Assembly: GCF_017313265.1 (NCBI RefSeq)
Contig: NZ_JAFLQZ010000005.1
Coordinates: 1-64,000 of the forward strand
DNA from: Hymenobacter telluris
GTDB lineage: Bacteria > Bacteroidota > Bacteroidia > Cytophagales > Hymenobacteraceae
Length of the DNA stretch: 64,000 bases
Direction: 5' to 3'
In this document: positions 1-8,346 of the stretch, one piece after another
Position numbering within the stretch: position 1 is the first letter of the stretch
Layout: every line of letters begins with the position of its first letter
Notes under the pieces: generated by a model
The model's database searches: none
The model's input: only the letters and a program-made list of their open reading frames with translations
What the model was told of the DNA's origin: nothing
Program-made: the position numbers and the translations under genes

Positions 1-43
1 GAACGTTCTGCGACTTCTGCGCCCCTTCTGCGTCCTCTGCGGG
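1..43. repeat. Degenerate TTCTGCG-unit repeat, family D, copy 1
   Basis: The first 43 bases hold four spaced copies of a unit close to TTCTGCG, ending in CTCTGCGGG. A second copy, about 86 percent identical by eye, lies at 35277-35320, where it forms part of an inverted repeat. Here the left side is cut off by the window edge, so any partner arm cannot be seen. The element ends 16 bases before the start codon of the next gene. Confidence 0.6.
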
Positions 44-59
44 CTAATAACTTCAGTAC

Positions 60-980
60 ATGATTCTCCAACCCATAGCCGCTCCCGAAGCCACGCGCCG
101 CAACATCCGGCTGCTGCTCCTGCGCGACGACCTCGCCCACCCAAAGCTGCCAGGTAACAAGTGGCGCAAGCTGAAATACAACCTCATGGCAGCCCGCCAA
201 GCAGGCCACCATACGCTGCTGACTTTCGGCGGGTCCTTTTCCAACCACATTGCCGCCGTAGCCGCTGCGGGCCGCTTGCATAACTTCCGCACCATCGGCT
301 TGATTCGGGGCGAGGAAACCCAGCCCCTCAACCCCACCCTGGCCCGCGCCACCGCCGACGGTATGCAGCTCCGCTACCTCAACCGGACCAGCTACCGCCG
401 CAAGCAGGACCCAGCCTTCTTGGCGGAGCTACTGCACGAAACTGGCCCGGCCTACCTCATCCCCGAAGGCGGCTCCAACGCGCTGGCGTTGCCCGGCTGT
501 GCCGAACTGGTAACCGAGCTAGCCGCCGCAACTTCCTTCGATTACCTCTGCGTAGCGTGCGGCACGGGCGGCACGCTGGCGGGCCTGCTCGCCGGCATGG
601 CCGGCCAAGGGCAGGCCGTGGGCGTAGCGACCCTGAAAGGCGGCGAGTTCCTGCGCACCGACATCAACCAGCTAACCCAAACCGCCACCGGCCGCACCTA
701 CCTGAACTACGACCTGCGCACCGACTACCACCTGGGCGGTTACGCGCATTTCTCGCCGGAGCTGTTGCGCTTCATTCAGGAGTTCGAAGCCACCTACGGC
801 ATCCTCCTCGACCCCATCTACACCGGCAAGCTGCTCTACGCCATCTTCGACTTGCTGCGCCAGGACTACTTCGCTCCCAACTCCACGGTAATAGCCGTGC
901 ACACCGGCGGCTTGCAGGGTTGGACGGGGTTTCAACAGCGGTTCGGGAACCGTAGCGCGTGGTGGCCTACTGTGGTTTGA
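60..980 (+). CDS. ACC deaminase / D-cysteine desulfhydrase family PLP enzyme
   Basis: A 306-residue fold-type II pyridoxal-phosphate enzyme related to 1-aminocyclopropane-1-carboxylate deaminase and D-cysteine desulfhydrase. The GNKWRKLKY segment places the likely PLP-binding lysine at residue 34. GGSFSNH near residue 57 is the usual substrate and cofactor loop, and GTGGTLAG near residue 170 is a glycine-rich phosphate-binding turn. Length fits the family. The protein should be cytosolic and release ammonia plus an oxo-acid, or sulfide plus pyruvate, from a small amino acid. Sequence alone does not separate the two activities; desulfhydrase is the more common role in bacteria that lack plant contact. 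The ATG at 60 is the natural start. No partner gene is evident; the next gene follows after 93 bases. Confidence 0.85.
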   Translation: MILQPIAAPEATRRNIRLLLLRDDLAHPKLPGNKWRKLKYNLMAARQAGHHTLLTFGGSFSNHIAAVAAAGRLHNFRTIGLIRGEETQPLNPTLARATADGMQLRYLNRTSYRRKQDPAFLAELLHETGPAYLIPEGGSNALALPGCAELVTELAAATSFDYLCVACGTGGTLAGLLAGMAGQGQAVGVATLKGGEFLRTDINQLTQTATGRTYLNYDLRTDYHLGGYAHFSPELLRFIQEFEATYGILLDPIYTGKLLYAIFDLLRQDYFAPNSTVIAVHTGGLQGWTGFQQRFGNRSAWWPTVV

Positions 981-1073
981 GGCTGGCGGCGCATTACTTT
1001 CAGAGCTAGCTCGTCGGCAAAACTTGCGGCGTTATCGTAGTATGTGGTAACTGTCTTTTGTTTCTGCTCTTGT

Positions 1074-1709
1074 ATGTCGTTTTCCCTGTTGCTCCGCCGT
1101 TTGTTGCCGCTGTTGTTTTTGGTGGGGCTGGGGTGGTTTCTTTGGACGAAAGTCCGGCCGGCGCTGGATGGGCTGGAAAATCCGCTCGACCCTGCCCCGC
1201 GCATCACCGTCACGCACAATACGGTGCTGGAAAAAGTGGAAAGCCTGGGCCGCCTGGAGCTGGTCCGCTACCGGTTCAAAGACGTAGTGGAATACAAAAA
1301 AAGCACCTACCGTTTCCTGCCCGACGCCAAAGTGGCCCTCATTGTGGCCGGCGACGCCATCGGCTGCCTGGATTTGCGCAAAGTGCGGGCTCAGGACGTG
1401 GTATTTGAAGGCGACTCGGTGGTACGTGTGGCTCTACCGCCCGCTGAGCTGTGTACCTGGCAAATCGACCACAGCGCCAGCCGCGTGTACAGCGTGGAAA
1501 ACGGCTTTTTCAAGGATGCTGAGCTGGTGGATGCCGGCTACAAGTACGCCGAAGCCAACGTGCGCCGCGCCGCACTGCAATCCGGCATCCTGGCCCAAAC
1601 CGAGCAGAATGCCCAGCAAATCCTGCGTCCCATGCTGGAAACCATGACCGGCCGCCGCGTCATTCTCACCCAGCAAATGCAGAACCCGCTCCGCCCGGCG
1701 CAGCGCTAA
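1074..1709 (+). CDS. DUF4230 domain protein, membrane-anchored
   Basis: A 211-residue protein of the DUF4230 family, whose function is unknown. One N-terminal membrane helix (about residues 5-22, rich in Leu, Phe and Val) is followed by a mixed domain in which a beta-rich middle (VALIVAGDAIGCLDL region) leads into a helical C-terminus with NVRRAALQSGIL. This is the usual DUF4230 layout of anchor plus extracytoplasmic domain. I chose the ATG at 1074 because the longer reading from GTG 1044 adds a Cys/Phe-rich stretch before a clean signal anchor. The next gene starts 10 bases after the stop, so the two are probably co-transcribed. Confidence 0.8.
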   Translation: MSFSLLLRRLLPLLFLVGLGWFLWTKVRPALDGLENPLDPAPRITVTHNTVLEKVESLGRLELVRYRFKDVVEYKKSTYRFLPDAKVALIVAGDAIGCLDLRKVRAQDVVFEGDSVVRVALPPAELCTWQIDHSASRVYSVENGFFKDAELVDAGYKYAEANVRRAALQSGILAQTEQNAQQILRPMLETMTGRRVILTQQMQNPLRPAQR

Positions 1710-1719
1710 TTTTCAGCTT

Positions 1720-2127
1720 ATGAAGATGGTAGAATATGAGCGTAGTCTGCAATGGGTCGGGCATTTGCACTGTCCCAGCTGCCGGCAAGACAACATAGGC
1801 TGGCGTTCCAGCGGCATGAGTGAAGCGTTTCCGCACTTTTACTGTTCGCAGTGCTCTAATGTGTTTCTGAACCGGAAAGCCCAGGAGTTGGTGTACTACG
1901 AAGCTACCCCGGAGCTATTAGCCCAAATTGCCGCCACCCTGCCAGCATGCCCGTGCGGTGGCCACTTCACCCCCACCGCCGGCCCCAAATGCCGCTGGTG
2001 CCACCACGAAATTCCCCTCGTGCGCAACCCCGTCCAGCACCTGCAAAACCCCAATATGGTGCTACTGGACGGCGCCTGCCTCATCCGCGACGAAGGCGAG
2101 CCGTATCAGGTGCATATCATCGGTTAA
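1720..2127 (+). CDS. Small zinc-ribbon protein, function unknown
   Basis: A 135-residue cytosolic protein with two likely zinc sites. The first is made by C18, C21, C42 and C45 (CPSC and CSQC pairs). The second is made by C77, C79, C91 and C94 (CPCG and CRWC pairs). The spacing is like that of zinc-ribbon or rubredoxin-like knuckles. I do not recognise a named family. It follows the DUF4230 gene by 10 bases on the same strand and ends just before a long inverted repeat shared with recX. A role in nucleic-acid or protein binding is possible, but only the metal sites are visible. Confidence 0.7.
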   Translation: MKMVEYERSLQWVGHLHCPSCRQDNIGWRSSGMSEAFPHFYCSQCSNVFLNRKAQELVYYEATPELLAQIAATLPACPCGGHFTPTAGPKCRWCHHEIPLVRNPVQHLQNPNMVLLDGACLIRDEGEPYQVHIIG

Positions 2128-2152
2128 AGCTTTATTCGGAACGTTCTTAATC

Positions 2153-2252
2153 GACCGTCATGCTGAGCGCAGTCGAAGCATCTCGCGTGCTGATGTCAGA
2201 GCCCGTTCAACGATGCACGCGAGATGCTTCGACTGCGCTCAGCATGACGGTC
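2153..2252. repeat. Perfect 38-bp inverted repeat between convergent genes
   Basis: The arms at 2153-2190 and 2215-2252 are exact reverse complements of 38 bases, separated by 24 bases. The arm contains the TCATGCTGAGCGCAGTCGAA core that recurs in many Bacteroidota and other genomes as an intergenic palindromic element. It lies between the stop codons of the zinc-ribbon gene and recX, so it could serve as a two-way terminator, although no T-run follows. Confidence 0.85.
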
Positions 2253-2265
2253 AACGAAAAGCAAC

Positions 2266-2772
2266 CTAATCTTCGTCTTCCTCCGGCGCTTTGCCTAGGT
2301 CGTCGAGGGCCATTTTGATGAGGTCCTGCTCATAGCCTTTGCCGGTGAGGTACACCTGAATCTTCTGGCGGCGGATGCGGGGGTTACGCTCCTTTTCCTG
2401 GCGGTCCTTTTTTTCCAGCACGTCCACCAGGTTCTGGTAGTACTCGTCGCCATCAATTTCCTTGAGGCCCGATTTGATGCAGTATTCGGAAATACCTTTC
2501 TGCTTGAGTTCTTGCGTGATGCGGCGGCGGCCCCACTTCTTGTTGCGGTAGTGCCCGCGCACGAAAGCCTGGGCGTAGCGTTCCTCATCAAGCAGCTTTT
2601 CCCGGCTTAGCCGGATGATGATTTCACCGGCTTCGTCTTCGTCGAGGCCATACTCGCGCAACTTGCTTTCCACCTCTTTCTGGTTGCGCTCCTGATAGGC
2701 ACAAAAGGCGGCTATTTTGTGGAGCGCCTCGCCGGGCGTGTAGGTTTTCTTCTTTTTGTCGGGCTGATACAT
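2266..2772 (-). CDS. recX: Regulatory protein RecX
   Basis: A 168-residue RecX-family protein, which in other bacteria binds RecA filaments and limits strand exchange. It is built of three-helix repeats: the RNQKEVESKLREYGLDEDEA segment near residue 29, then DEERYAQAFVRGHYRNKKWG (the most diagnostic RecX signature), and a third repeat near RRQKIQVYLTGKGYEQDLI. Charge-rich N- and C-termini are normal for the family. It stands alone, not next to recA, and is transcribed away from the DUF5686 gene, with a 210-base divergent spacer. Its 3' end faces the 38-bp inverted repeat. Confidence 0.9.
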   Translation of the reverse strand: MYQPDKKKKTYTPGEALHKIAAFCAYQERNQKEVESKLREYGLDEDEAGEIIIRLSREKLLDEERYAQAFVRGHYRNKKWGRRRITQELKQKGISEYCIKSGLKEIDGDEYYQNLVDVLEKKDRQEKERNPRIRRQKIQVYLTGKGYEQDLIKMALDDLGKAPEEDED

Positions 2773-2982
2773 AGGTTGAGCGGAAAAGGCAGATCGGGCG
2801 TTGTGCGTGAGAAAGCAACACGAATTACGCAGTACGCATTCCGTGGCTGGCAGCGTTCATGAAATAAAGCTGCGGCCTGCTTTGCTACAAACAGCGCCGC
2901 GAATCGTCTTGTTGTTGGGGCAGCAGACAACCTTTTGGTGGGCTATCCTATCTATCTTGCTACCAATCATACTCGTTGCCGA

Positions 2983-5613
2983 ATGCCGCGTTACTACTTG
3001 CTACTTGCCTTTCTGCTTATTACGCTCACGGCCTCGGCAGGCGTGGTGCGGGGCCGCATAACCGACCCACAGGGCGCGGCGCTGGCCTTCGCCAACGTAG
3101 CCGTGCGGGCCACCACCACCAGCACCGCCACCAACGAGCAGGGCAACTACCAATTGCGGCTCCAGCCCGGCCAATACGAGCTGGTATTTCAGTACGTGGG
3201 CTACAAACCGCGCATCGAGCAGGTGCGCGTAGCGGGCGGCGACACCGCCACCGTGCTCGACGTGACCCTCACCCCGGACAGCTACAAGCTCAAGGAAGTG
3301 GTGGTGCGCTCCACCGACCGGGACCCCGCCTACGCCATCATTCAGCAGGCCCAGCAGTGGCGGCGCTACCACCTGCGCGAAGTGGCCGCCTTCCGGGCTC
3401 GTGCCTACATCAAAACGCTGGCTCGCTTTCTGGAAGTACCGGGCAAGGTATTCGGCCTGATAAAAGTGGGCCCCGACATCAAACCAGGCATTTTTTACCT
3501 CTCCGAATCGGTATCGGACATGAGCTTCCGGCAGCCTAACGTGATACAGGAGCGCATGATTTCCTCGCGGGTCAGCGGCGACACGAAGGGCATCAGCTTC
3601 AACCGGGCCGGGCGCGGCGCGGGCCTCAATTTCTACGAGAACGTACTGAAAAGCGGCTTTTCCGAGCGGGGCTTCGTGTCGCCGATTGCCGATGGGGCCA
3701 TGCTGTTCTACAAGTATGAGTTGGAAGGCACCACCCAGCAGGGCGGCGTGACGGTGCACAAAATTCGCGTGACGCTCCGCCGCCGCACCGACCCGGTGTT
3801 TTCCAGCGGCCACATCTACATCGTGGATGGCACCTGGCGCATCCACTCCATCTCCCTGAACCTCGACAAAAACGCCCAGCTCGATTACGTAGACCAGTTT
3901 CACATCGAGCAGCTGTTTGCGCCCGCGCCGGGGCCTTCCGATGTGTGGGTGATTCAGTCGCAGAAGATTACGGTGGGCTTCACGGCGTTTGGGTTCAAGG
4001 GCAGCGGCTACCTCACGGCCGTGCTCAGCAACTACAAAGTCACGCCCACTTACCCCAACCGCCCCGCGCCCACCGTGGCCCCGCCCGTGGCCGCCAACGA
4101 GCCCGCCGATGCCCCCGTCACCCGCGAAACCGCCGCCGATATTCGCAAGCAGAAGCCCAAGCTGGCGGGTTTGAGCCGGGAGGTGCGACGCCAAACCAAG
4201 CTGGCGGAGCGCGACACGGCCGGCCTAAGCATCGGCAAGCTGAAGCGCGGCGAGGTGATGCTGGTGGAGAAAGGCGTGAACGAGCGAGACTCCAGCTACT
4301 GGGACTCGGTGCGGCCCATTCCACTGACGGCCGAGGAGCAGAAAGACTACCACGTAAAAGACAGCACCGAGGTAATCCGCAACTCGCGGCCCTATCAGGA
4401 TTCCTTGGACCGGGTGCGTAACAAGTTCTCCCCCAGCTCTTTGTTATTAGGCGGCTACACGTACTCCAACACCTTTTACAAGCGCTACTGGTACGTGGCG
4501 CCGGTGTTCAACATCCTCAACTACAACACCGTGGAAGGGGCCGTCATCCAGCCCCAGGTTACGTTCACGCAGCGCACCGACGACCGGCGGTTCTACACCA
4601 TCACGCCCTCGGTGCGCTATGGCTTCAGCAACGAGCTGATTAGCCCGAGCCTGGCCGCTACCTGGCAATACGCGCCGGCCAAGGTGGCGCGGGTGAGCTT
4701 GCAAGCCGGCCGCTTCATCGAGAATTTCGATGCCAGCTCCCAGCTGACCCCGTTCATCAACACCTACTACACGCTGTTCAAAAACCGCAACTACGCCAAG
4801 CTCTACCGCCGCGACGGCGCCCAAATCAGCTACCAGAACGAGGTGGTGAACGGCCTCACGCTGCAAGGCACCCTCAGCTACTACGACCGGCGCCAGCTGG
4901 AAAACACCACCATCGATTTGTGGGTGGATAAGCCGGGCGTGGCCTTCACGCCCAACCAGCCGCTGAACGCCGAACTACCCTACGGCACCGGGTTTGGCCG
5001 AAACCAGGCTGCTACGGTTGAGCTAACGGCGTCCTTCCGGCCCGGCCAGCGCTACATCAGCCGCCCCGATGGCAAAATCAATTTAAGCTCTAAGCTTCCC
5101 ACGTTTACGGGCACCTGGCGGCAGGGCCTCAGTGGCGTGCTGGGCTCCGATGTGCGCTACACGCTGCTGGAAGCGGGTATCCGGCAGACCATTGGCATGG
5201 GCCTGCTGGGCACGAGCAGCTACAAAGTAGCCGCCGGCGGCTTCCTGGGTCAGCCCGAGTTGTCGTTCATGGACTACCGCCATTTCAGCGGCAACCGCAC
5301 CTACCTCGCCGCCGACTTCACCGACTTCCAGCTGCTCGACTACTACCGCTACAGCACCCGGAACCGTTTCCTGGAAGCGCACTACAACCACCATTTCAAC
5401 GGCTTCTTCCTCAACAAAATCCCGCTGCTACGCCAGCTGAAGTGGCAGGAAGTAGCCTCGCTCAACTACCTCACCACCCCCGAAGCCGGGCACTACGTGG
5501 AACTAGGTGTCGGGCTGGAGCACGTATTCAAGGTGATGCGTGTGGATTTCTACACCGGCCTGCAATCCGGTGAGCGGGTAGGCACCGGCGTACGGGTCGG
5601 TATTGGATTCTAG
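2983..5613 (+). CDS. DUF5686 outer-membrane protein with carboxypeptidase-like plug domain
   Basis: An 876-residue outer-membrane protein. A signal peptide (residues 1-20, ending near TASAG) leads into a carboxypeptidase-like regulatory beta-sandwich of the type GRITDPQGAALAFANV...GNYQLRL, then the DUF5686 region with many aromatic beta-strands, ending in a hydrophobic GTGVRVGIGF strand typical of barrels. The first ATG consistent with a signal peptide is at 2983; the longer frame opens with TTG at 2935 and adds 16 non-signal residues. The family is common in Bacteroidota, and its transport or receptor role is unproven. A stretch near residues 370-400, rich in Pro, Ala and Val, looks like a flexible linker. 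The gene ends just before a perfect palindromic terminator. Confidence 0.85.
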   Translation: MPRYYLLLAFLLITLTASAGVVRGRITDPQGAALAFANVAVRATTTSTATNEQGNYQLRLQPGQYELVFQYVGYKPRIEQVRVAGGDTATVLDVTLTPDSYKLKEVVVRSTDRDPAYAIIQQAQQWRRYHLREVAAFRARAYIKTLARFLEVPGKVFGLIKVGPDIKPGIFYLSESVSDMSFRQPNVIQERMISSRVSGDTKGISFNRAGRGAGLNFYENVLKSGFSERGFVSPIADGAMLFYKYELEGTTQQGGVTVHKIRVTLRRRTDPVFSSGHIYIVDGTWRIHSISLNLDKNAQLDYVDQFHIEQLFAPAPGPSDVWVIQSQKITVGFTAFGFKGSGYLTAVLSNYKVTPTYPNRPAPTVAPPVAANEPADAPVTRETAADIRKQKPKLAGLSREVRRQTKLAERDTAGLSIGKLKRGEVMLVEKGVNERDSSYWDSVRPIPLTAEEQKDYHVKDSTEVIRNSRPYQDSLDRVRNKFSPSSLLLGGYTYSNTFYKRYWYVAPVFNILNYNTVEGAVIQPQVTFTQRTDDRRFYTITPSVRYGFSNELISPSLAATWQYAPAKVARVSLQAGRFIENFDASSQLTPFINTYYTLFKNRNYAKLYRRDGAQISYQNEVVNGLTLQGTLSYYDRRQLENTTIDLWVDKPGVAFTPNQPLNAELPYGTGFGRNQAATVELTASFRPGQRYISRPDGKINLSSKLPTFTGTWRQGLSGVLGSDVRYTLLEAGIRQTIGMGLLGTSSYKVAAGGFLGQPELSFMDYRHFSGNRTYLAADFTDFQLLDYYRYSTRNRFLEAHYNHHFNGFFLNKIPLLRQLKWQEVASLNYLTTPEAGHYVELGVGLEHVFKVMRVDFYTGLQSGERVGTGVRVGIGF

Positions 5614-5628
5614 GTGGGCTGAGTATAA

Positions 5629-5672
5629 AAGTGAAAGCCCTTTGATAGATATCTATCAAAGGGCTTTCACTT
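5629..5672. terminator. Perfect 44-bp palindrome, bidirectional terminator
   Basis: Twenty-two bases (5629-5650) are followed at once by their exact reverse complement (5651-5672). Each arm begins with AAGTGAAAGCCC. It lies between the convergent DUF5686 and DUF4834 genes and can act in both directions, although the flanking T-runs are weak. Confidence 0.8.
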
Positions 5673-5686
5673 GAAATCGACCTGTT

Positions 5687-5971
5687 CTATTTCACTTCCT
5701 CGAAATCCACGTACTCGCCGCCCTTGAATTCCTTAGGTTGCGTAGGTTTCTGCTTGGGCGGCACGTAATCGACGTGGACTTGGCCGGTGGCGGTGCTGTT
5801 GCGCGGCGGCGCGGGCCGGGGTGCTTCAAACGGGTTGGCCCCGAACTGCTGGCCGTAGCGGCGGGTCTGCTTCTTCACGAAGGCAACCACCAGCCAGCGC
5901 ATCAGCACCGGCAGCACAAAACGAAGGACAATAGAGACAAGAAAAAATATCAGCAGAAACTTGACCATCAA
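5687..5971 (-). CDS. DUF4834 family small membrane protein
   Basis: A 94-residue protein with an N-terminal double hydrophobic stretch (about residues 4-32), a basic KKQTRRYG segment, and a Pro-rich acidic tail ending in YVDFEEVK. This matches the DUF4834 family of Bacteroidota, whose function is unknown. Its start codon overlaps the stop of the FkbM methyltransferase gene (5968-5971), so the two are translationally coupled. ATG codons at 5971 and 5968 are both possible. Confidence 0.75.
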   Translation of the reverse strand: MMVKFLLIFFLVSIVLRFVLPVLMRWLVVAFVKKQTRRYGQQFGANPFEAPRPAPPRNSTATGQVHVDYVPPKQKPTQPKEFKGGEYVDFEEVK

Positions 5972-6741
5972 GACGTTGCTTCGGAGGCGGGGTTAGTGGG
6001 TTGAAAGTAGAAATCGGCCGAAACAGCGCTTTCCAGCTGCGTTTCGGTGCAGGGTACAAGTTCAGAACGCTCCGAGAGCAAAAATGGTTTGTAGCCCAGC
6101 TCAGCCAACAGCCCGGCTACGGCGCGGCGGTTTTCCAGCCCGTTCAGCTCGGTTTGGATGAGCGGCCGAAAGCGGCGCAGCGTGGCCTGCATGTGCCGAA
6201 ACACCTCGTACTCAAAGCCTTCCACGTCGCACTTCACAAAATCCAGGCGTGGCAGGTGAGCCAGTAAGCCGTCGGGGTTGCGCATGCGCACGTCGTAAGT
6301 GCGGGCGTAGGTTTCGTGGGGGTTGCTGGCGGCTACCTTGGTCATGCCGTGGTGCAGCAGGCCGTTGCGCTCGGGCGTGCCCATCTGCACGATGGTATCT
6401 TGGCCGCCCAGGGCGTAGGGCAGCAACGTCAGGTTCTGGTAGCCACTGCGCTTTACGTTGTCCTGCCAGATGGCCTGAAATGCCGGAATCGGCTCCACGG
6501 CCAGCACCTGCCCTTCGGCCCCTACCAGCTTGGACAGCGCCACCGAATAGTAGCCCAGGTTGGCGCCAATATCCAGGCACACGAAACCGGGTTTGACTAT
6601 TTTCTCCAGAAAAAACAGCTCCGGGTACTTCTTTTTGCCCCAGCCCGCGCCCACCAGCCGCAGGTACACCCCACTTACAAAACGAATGTACCGCTCGAAG
6701 CCAAGCGTGCGGACGAGGAGTTTGCGGAGTTGTTTCACCAT
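5968..6741 (-). CDS. FkbM family methyltransferase
   Basis: A 257-residue SAM-dependent methyltransferase. The SAM-binding motif I is LDIGANLGYYS at residues 56-66, followed by an acidic VEPIP turn that binds the ribose. The later DFVKCDVEGFEYEVF segment is the diagnostic FkbM signature. FkbM enzymes O-methylate sugars or polyketides, so a glycan substrate is likely in this setting, but no glycosyltransferase is adjacent. The last codon overlaps the following DUF4834 start. Upstream DNA carries CAAAGATG at 6750, a one-mismatch -7 box on this strand. Confidence 0.85.
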   Translation of the reverse strand: MVKQLRKLLVRTLGFERYIRFVSGVYLRLVGAGWGKKKYPELFFLEKIVKPGFVCLDIGANLGYYSVALSKLVGAEGQVLAVEPIPAFQAIWQDNVKRSGYQNLTLLPYALGGQDTIVQMGTPERNGLLHHGMTKVAASNPHETYARTYDVRMRNPDGLLAHLPRLDFVKCDVEGFEYEVFRHMQATLRRFRPLIQTELNGLENRRAVAGLLAELGYKPFLLSERSELVPCTETQLESAVSADFYFQPTNPASEATS

Positions 6742-6839
6742 AACAGCCGCAAAGATGTTGGAAAGCCGGCAAATACATTTGTTTTGCTTACTTAGAGACC
6801 TGCTTTTATCCTTACCTCTCTATTCTGCTAGCCTCCAGT

Positions 6840-7532
6840 ATGCGCACTTGGGTTTCCTTTTGGCACAGGCTGCTTTGTTTGCTGCTTATACTTCTAGCTG
6901 CTACAGAAACTTACGCGCAAAAGCCACGAAGTGGGTATGTTGTTACGTTGGCCGGCGATACACTTCGCGGCGCTATCTTTCTTCGAGACGAGTTTGCCCA
7001 GCAGCGTCATGTGGAGTTTGTCCCGTTGCAAGGCACTGAAATTGTCTTTTTAGATGCTTATCAGTTAGCGTCTTACACCTATTATGAAGACGAGGACATC
7101 ATACGCTACGTTGGACTGCCCTTTTACCAGAATGGTAGTACGGTCCCGACGCGCGGCTTTTTGCAGCAGCTAGTCGACGGTAAGGTTCAGCTGTATAAGT
7201 ATAGGTATATCAAACTGGCACCTCGCCGCGCTTCCGAACTAAGAATAGATGCGTCGTTAGGCAATAAATATCCATTGTTTGGTCCTTTGAGCCGACGTGA
7301 GGCGGAGTTTTCCTCTTATAATGCGCCGCACTGTTTGGTTGTATTTCAGGCAGGGCGGCCCCGCTTAGAGGAAGTGAACTGGTGGGATTTGCGAAAGGAT
7401 GCGGCCAATTACTTTGCCGATTACCCGGAGCTAGCCGCCGATTTGCGGGCCGGCAACTACCACATTCGCGACATAGAACGGATTATCCGGCGTTACAATA
7501 CATGGCACGAAACGCGCCAGCAGGCTCGTTAG
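6840..7532 (+). CDS. Secreted protein of unknown function
   Basis: A 230-residue protein with a clear signal peptide (MRTWVSFWHRLLCLLLILLA, cleavage after TYAQ near residue 27). The mature part starts with GYVVTLAGDTLRGAIFLRD, a beta-hairpin pattern seen in many uncharacterised Bacteroidota exported proteins that sense or store 'GDT' turns. It is rich in Tyr and Arg and has no membrane segments after the signal. Codon use is visibly AT-richer than in its neighbours, which suggests an orphan or transferred gene. It ends 10 bases before the stop of the opposing membrane-protein gene. Confidence 0.65.
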   Translation: MRTWVSFWHRLLCLLLILLAATETYAQKPRSGYVVTLAGDTLRGAIFLRDEFAQQRHVEFVPLQGTEIVFLDAYQLASYTYYEDEDIIRYVGLPFYQNGSTVPTRGFLQQLVDGKVQLYKYRYIKLAPRRASELRIDASLGNKYPLFGPLSRREAEFSSYNAPHCLVVFQAGRPRLEEVNWWDLRKDAANYFADYPELAADLRAGNYHIRDIERIIRRYNTWHETRQQAR

Positions 7533-7542
7533 GCTCTTTTGC

Positions 7543-8007
7543 CTACCGTTTCCGGGCTTTGCTCCAGGCGCGTGATGCGCCGGCCGCTACCAACCCGCCT
7601 ATTAGGTACCAGGCTACCGTCATAAGCTTGGTTTGCGGCGTGCGGTTGCTGGGAGCTTCGCCCAGGCCCAGCGGCCCCGGCAGTACCACGCCGCCTATGC
7701 CGGCTGCCAGCCCAAGTACGGCACCGCGCTGCCACGCTTTCTTACCCCGGCCTACCAAGCTGAAGTACAACCCATTGGAAAGCAGGTCACCGGCCATAGT
7801 CAGGTTGAACAGCGTATTATGGTCAGGTTGAGGCGCATCGGCTTTGCCTAATAGCTTGCGCAAGGCGCGCATACCCAGCACGTCCATGCGCGGTGCATCC
7901 TGGGGCCGCAGGTGGCGGGCTATTTCGTGGAGCAAGGTGAGGGCGGTGGCACCAGCTAGGCCGCTAGCTAGTGCCTGAGGCATAACGGATGGTTTGGTTG
8001 ATTTCAT
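7543..8007 (-). CDS. Hypothetical membrane protein
   Basis: A 154-residue protein with several short hydrophobic, glycine-rich segments (about residues 10-25, 68-85, 92-112 and 128-145) and basic ends (SKARKR). It could be a small integral membrane protein with three or four helices. I recognise no family. It is convergent with the secreted orphan gene and lies upstream of, and opposite to, the tRNA-Thr gene. Confidence 0.6.
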   Translation of the reverse strand: MKSTKPSVMPQALASGLAGATALTLLHEIARHLRPQDAPRMDVLGMRALRKLLGKADAPQPDHNTLFNLTMAGDLLSNGLYFSLVGRGKKAWQRGAVLGLAAGIGGVVLPGPLGLGEAPSNRTPQTKLMTVAWYLIGGLVAAGASRAWSKARKR

Positions 8008-8142
8008 AAACAGCAGCGCACAGCCTAATGGTGGATTGTGGTTCTTGAAAACGGGAAAGCCATTAGAGTAGTTATGCCTAACTTAATTGGGAGCCAACGC
8101 AAAAAATACGAGTTCATTTATCGGCTTTTTGATTCGGCTTTC

Positions 8143-8150
8143 TATCTTTG
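8143..8150 (+). promoter_or_regulatory. -7 box TATCTTTG for tRNA-Thr
   Basis: TATCTTTG matches the Bacteroidota housekeeping -7 consensus TAnnTTTG and lies 31 bases upstream of the tRNA 5' end. No TTG is placed at the usual 19-21 base spacing, so the -33 part is weak. Confidence 0.55.
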
Positions 8151-8181
8151 CTGCCCCTGGCGGATATGCCGCCGCGGAAAC

Positions 8182-8254
8182 GCCGATTTAGCTCAGCTGG
8201 TAGAGCAGCTCATTCGTAATGAGCAGGTCGTTGGTTCGAGTCCAATAATCGGCT
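8182..8254 (+). tRNA. tRNA-Thr (anticodon CGT)
   Basis: A 73-base cloverleaf. The acceptor arm pairs GCCGATT with AATCGGC, with a T discriminator. The D arm is GCTC/GAGC. The anticodon arm GCTCA/TGAGC encloses TTCGTAA, giving anticodon CGT, which reads ACG threonine codons. The T arm is GTTGG/CCAAT with loop TTCGAGT. The 3' CCA is not encoded. Confidence 0.95.
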
Positions 8255-8263
8255 CACACAAGC

Positions 8264-8299
8264 AAAAAGGCTCCTTCTCACGTGAGAAGGAGCCTTTTT
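8264..8299. terminator. Perfect palindromic terminator after tRNA-Thr
   Basis: Eighteen bases starting AAAAAGGCTCC are followed directly by their exact reverse complement, ending in TTTTT. It starts 10 bases after the tRNA and is a strong intrinsic terminator. It may also serve the EEP hydrolase gene that ends at 8347 on the other strand. Confidence 0.9.
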
Positions 8300-8346
8300 A
8301 TTTTATCGGCAGTGGCAAGCCGAGAAAGGCATCCGTGGTTAACCGG

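Noticed and set aside
3001..4194. A 397-codon minus-strand open frame inside the DUF5686 gene
   Set aside because: It runs opposite a well-supported outer-membrane protein and its translation is rich in His, Gly, Val and Ala, as GC-rich antisense frames are. No domain or start signal.
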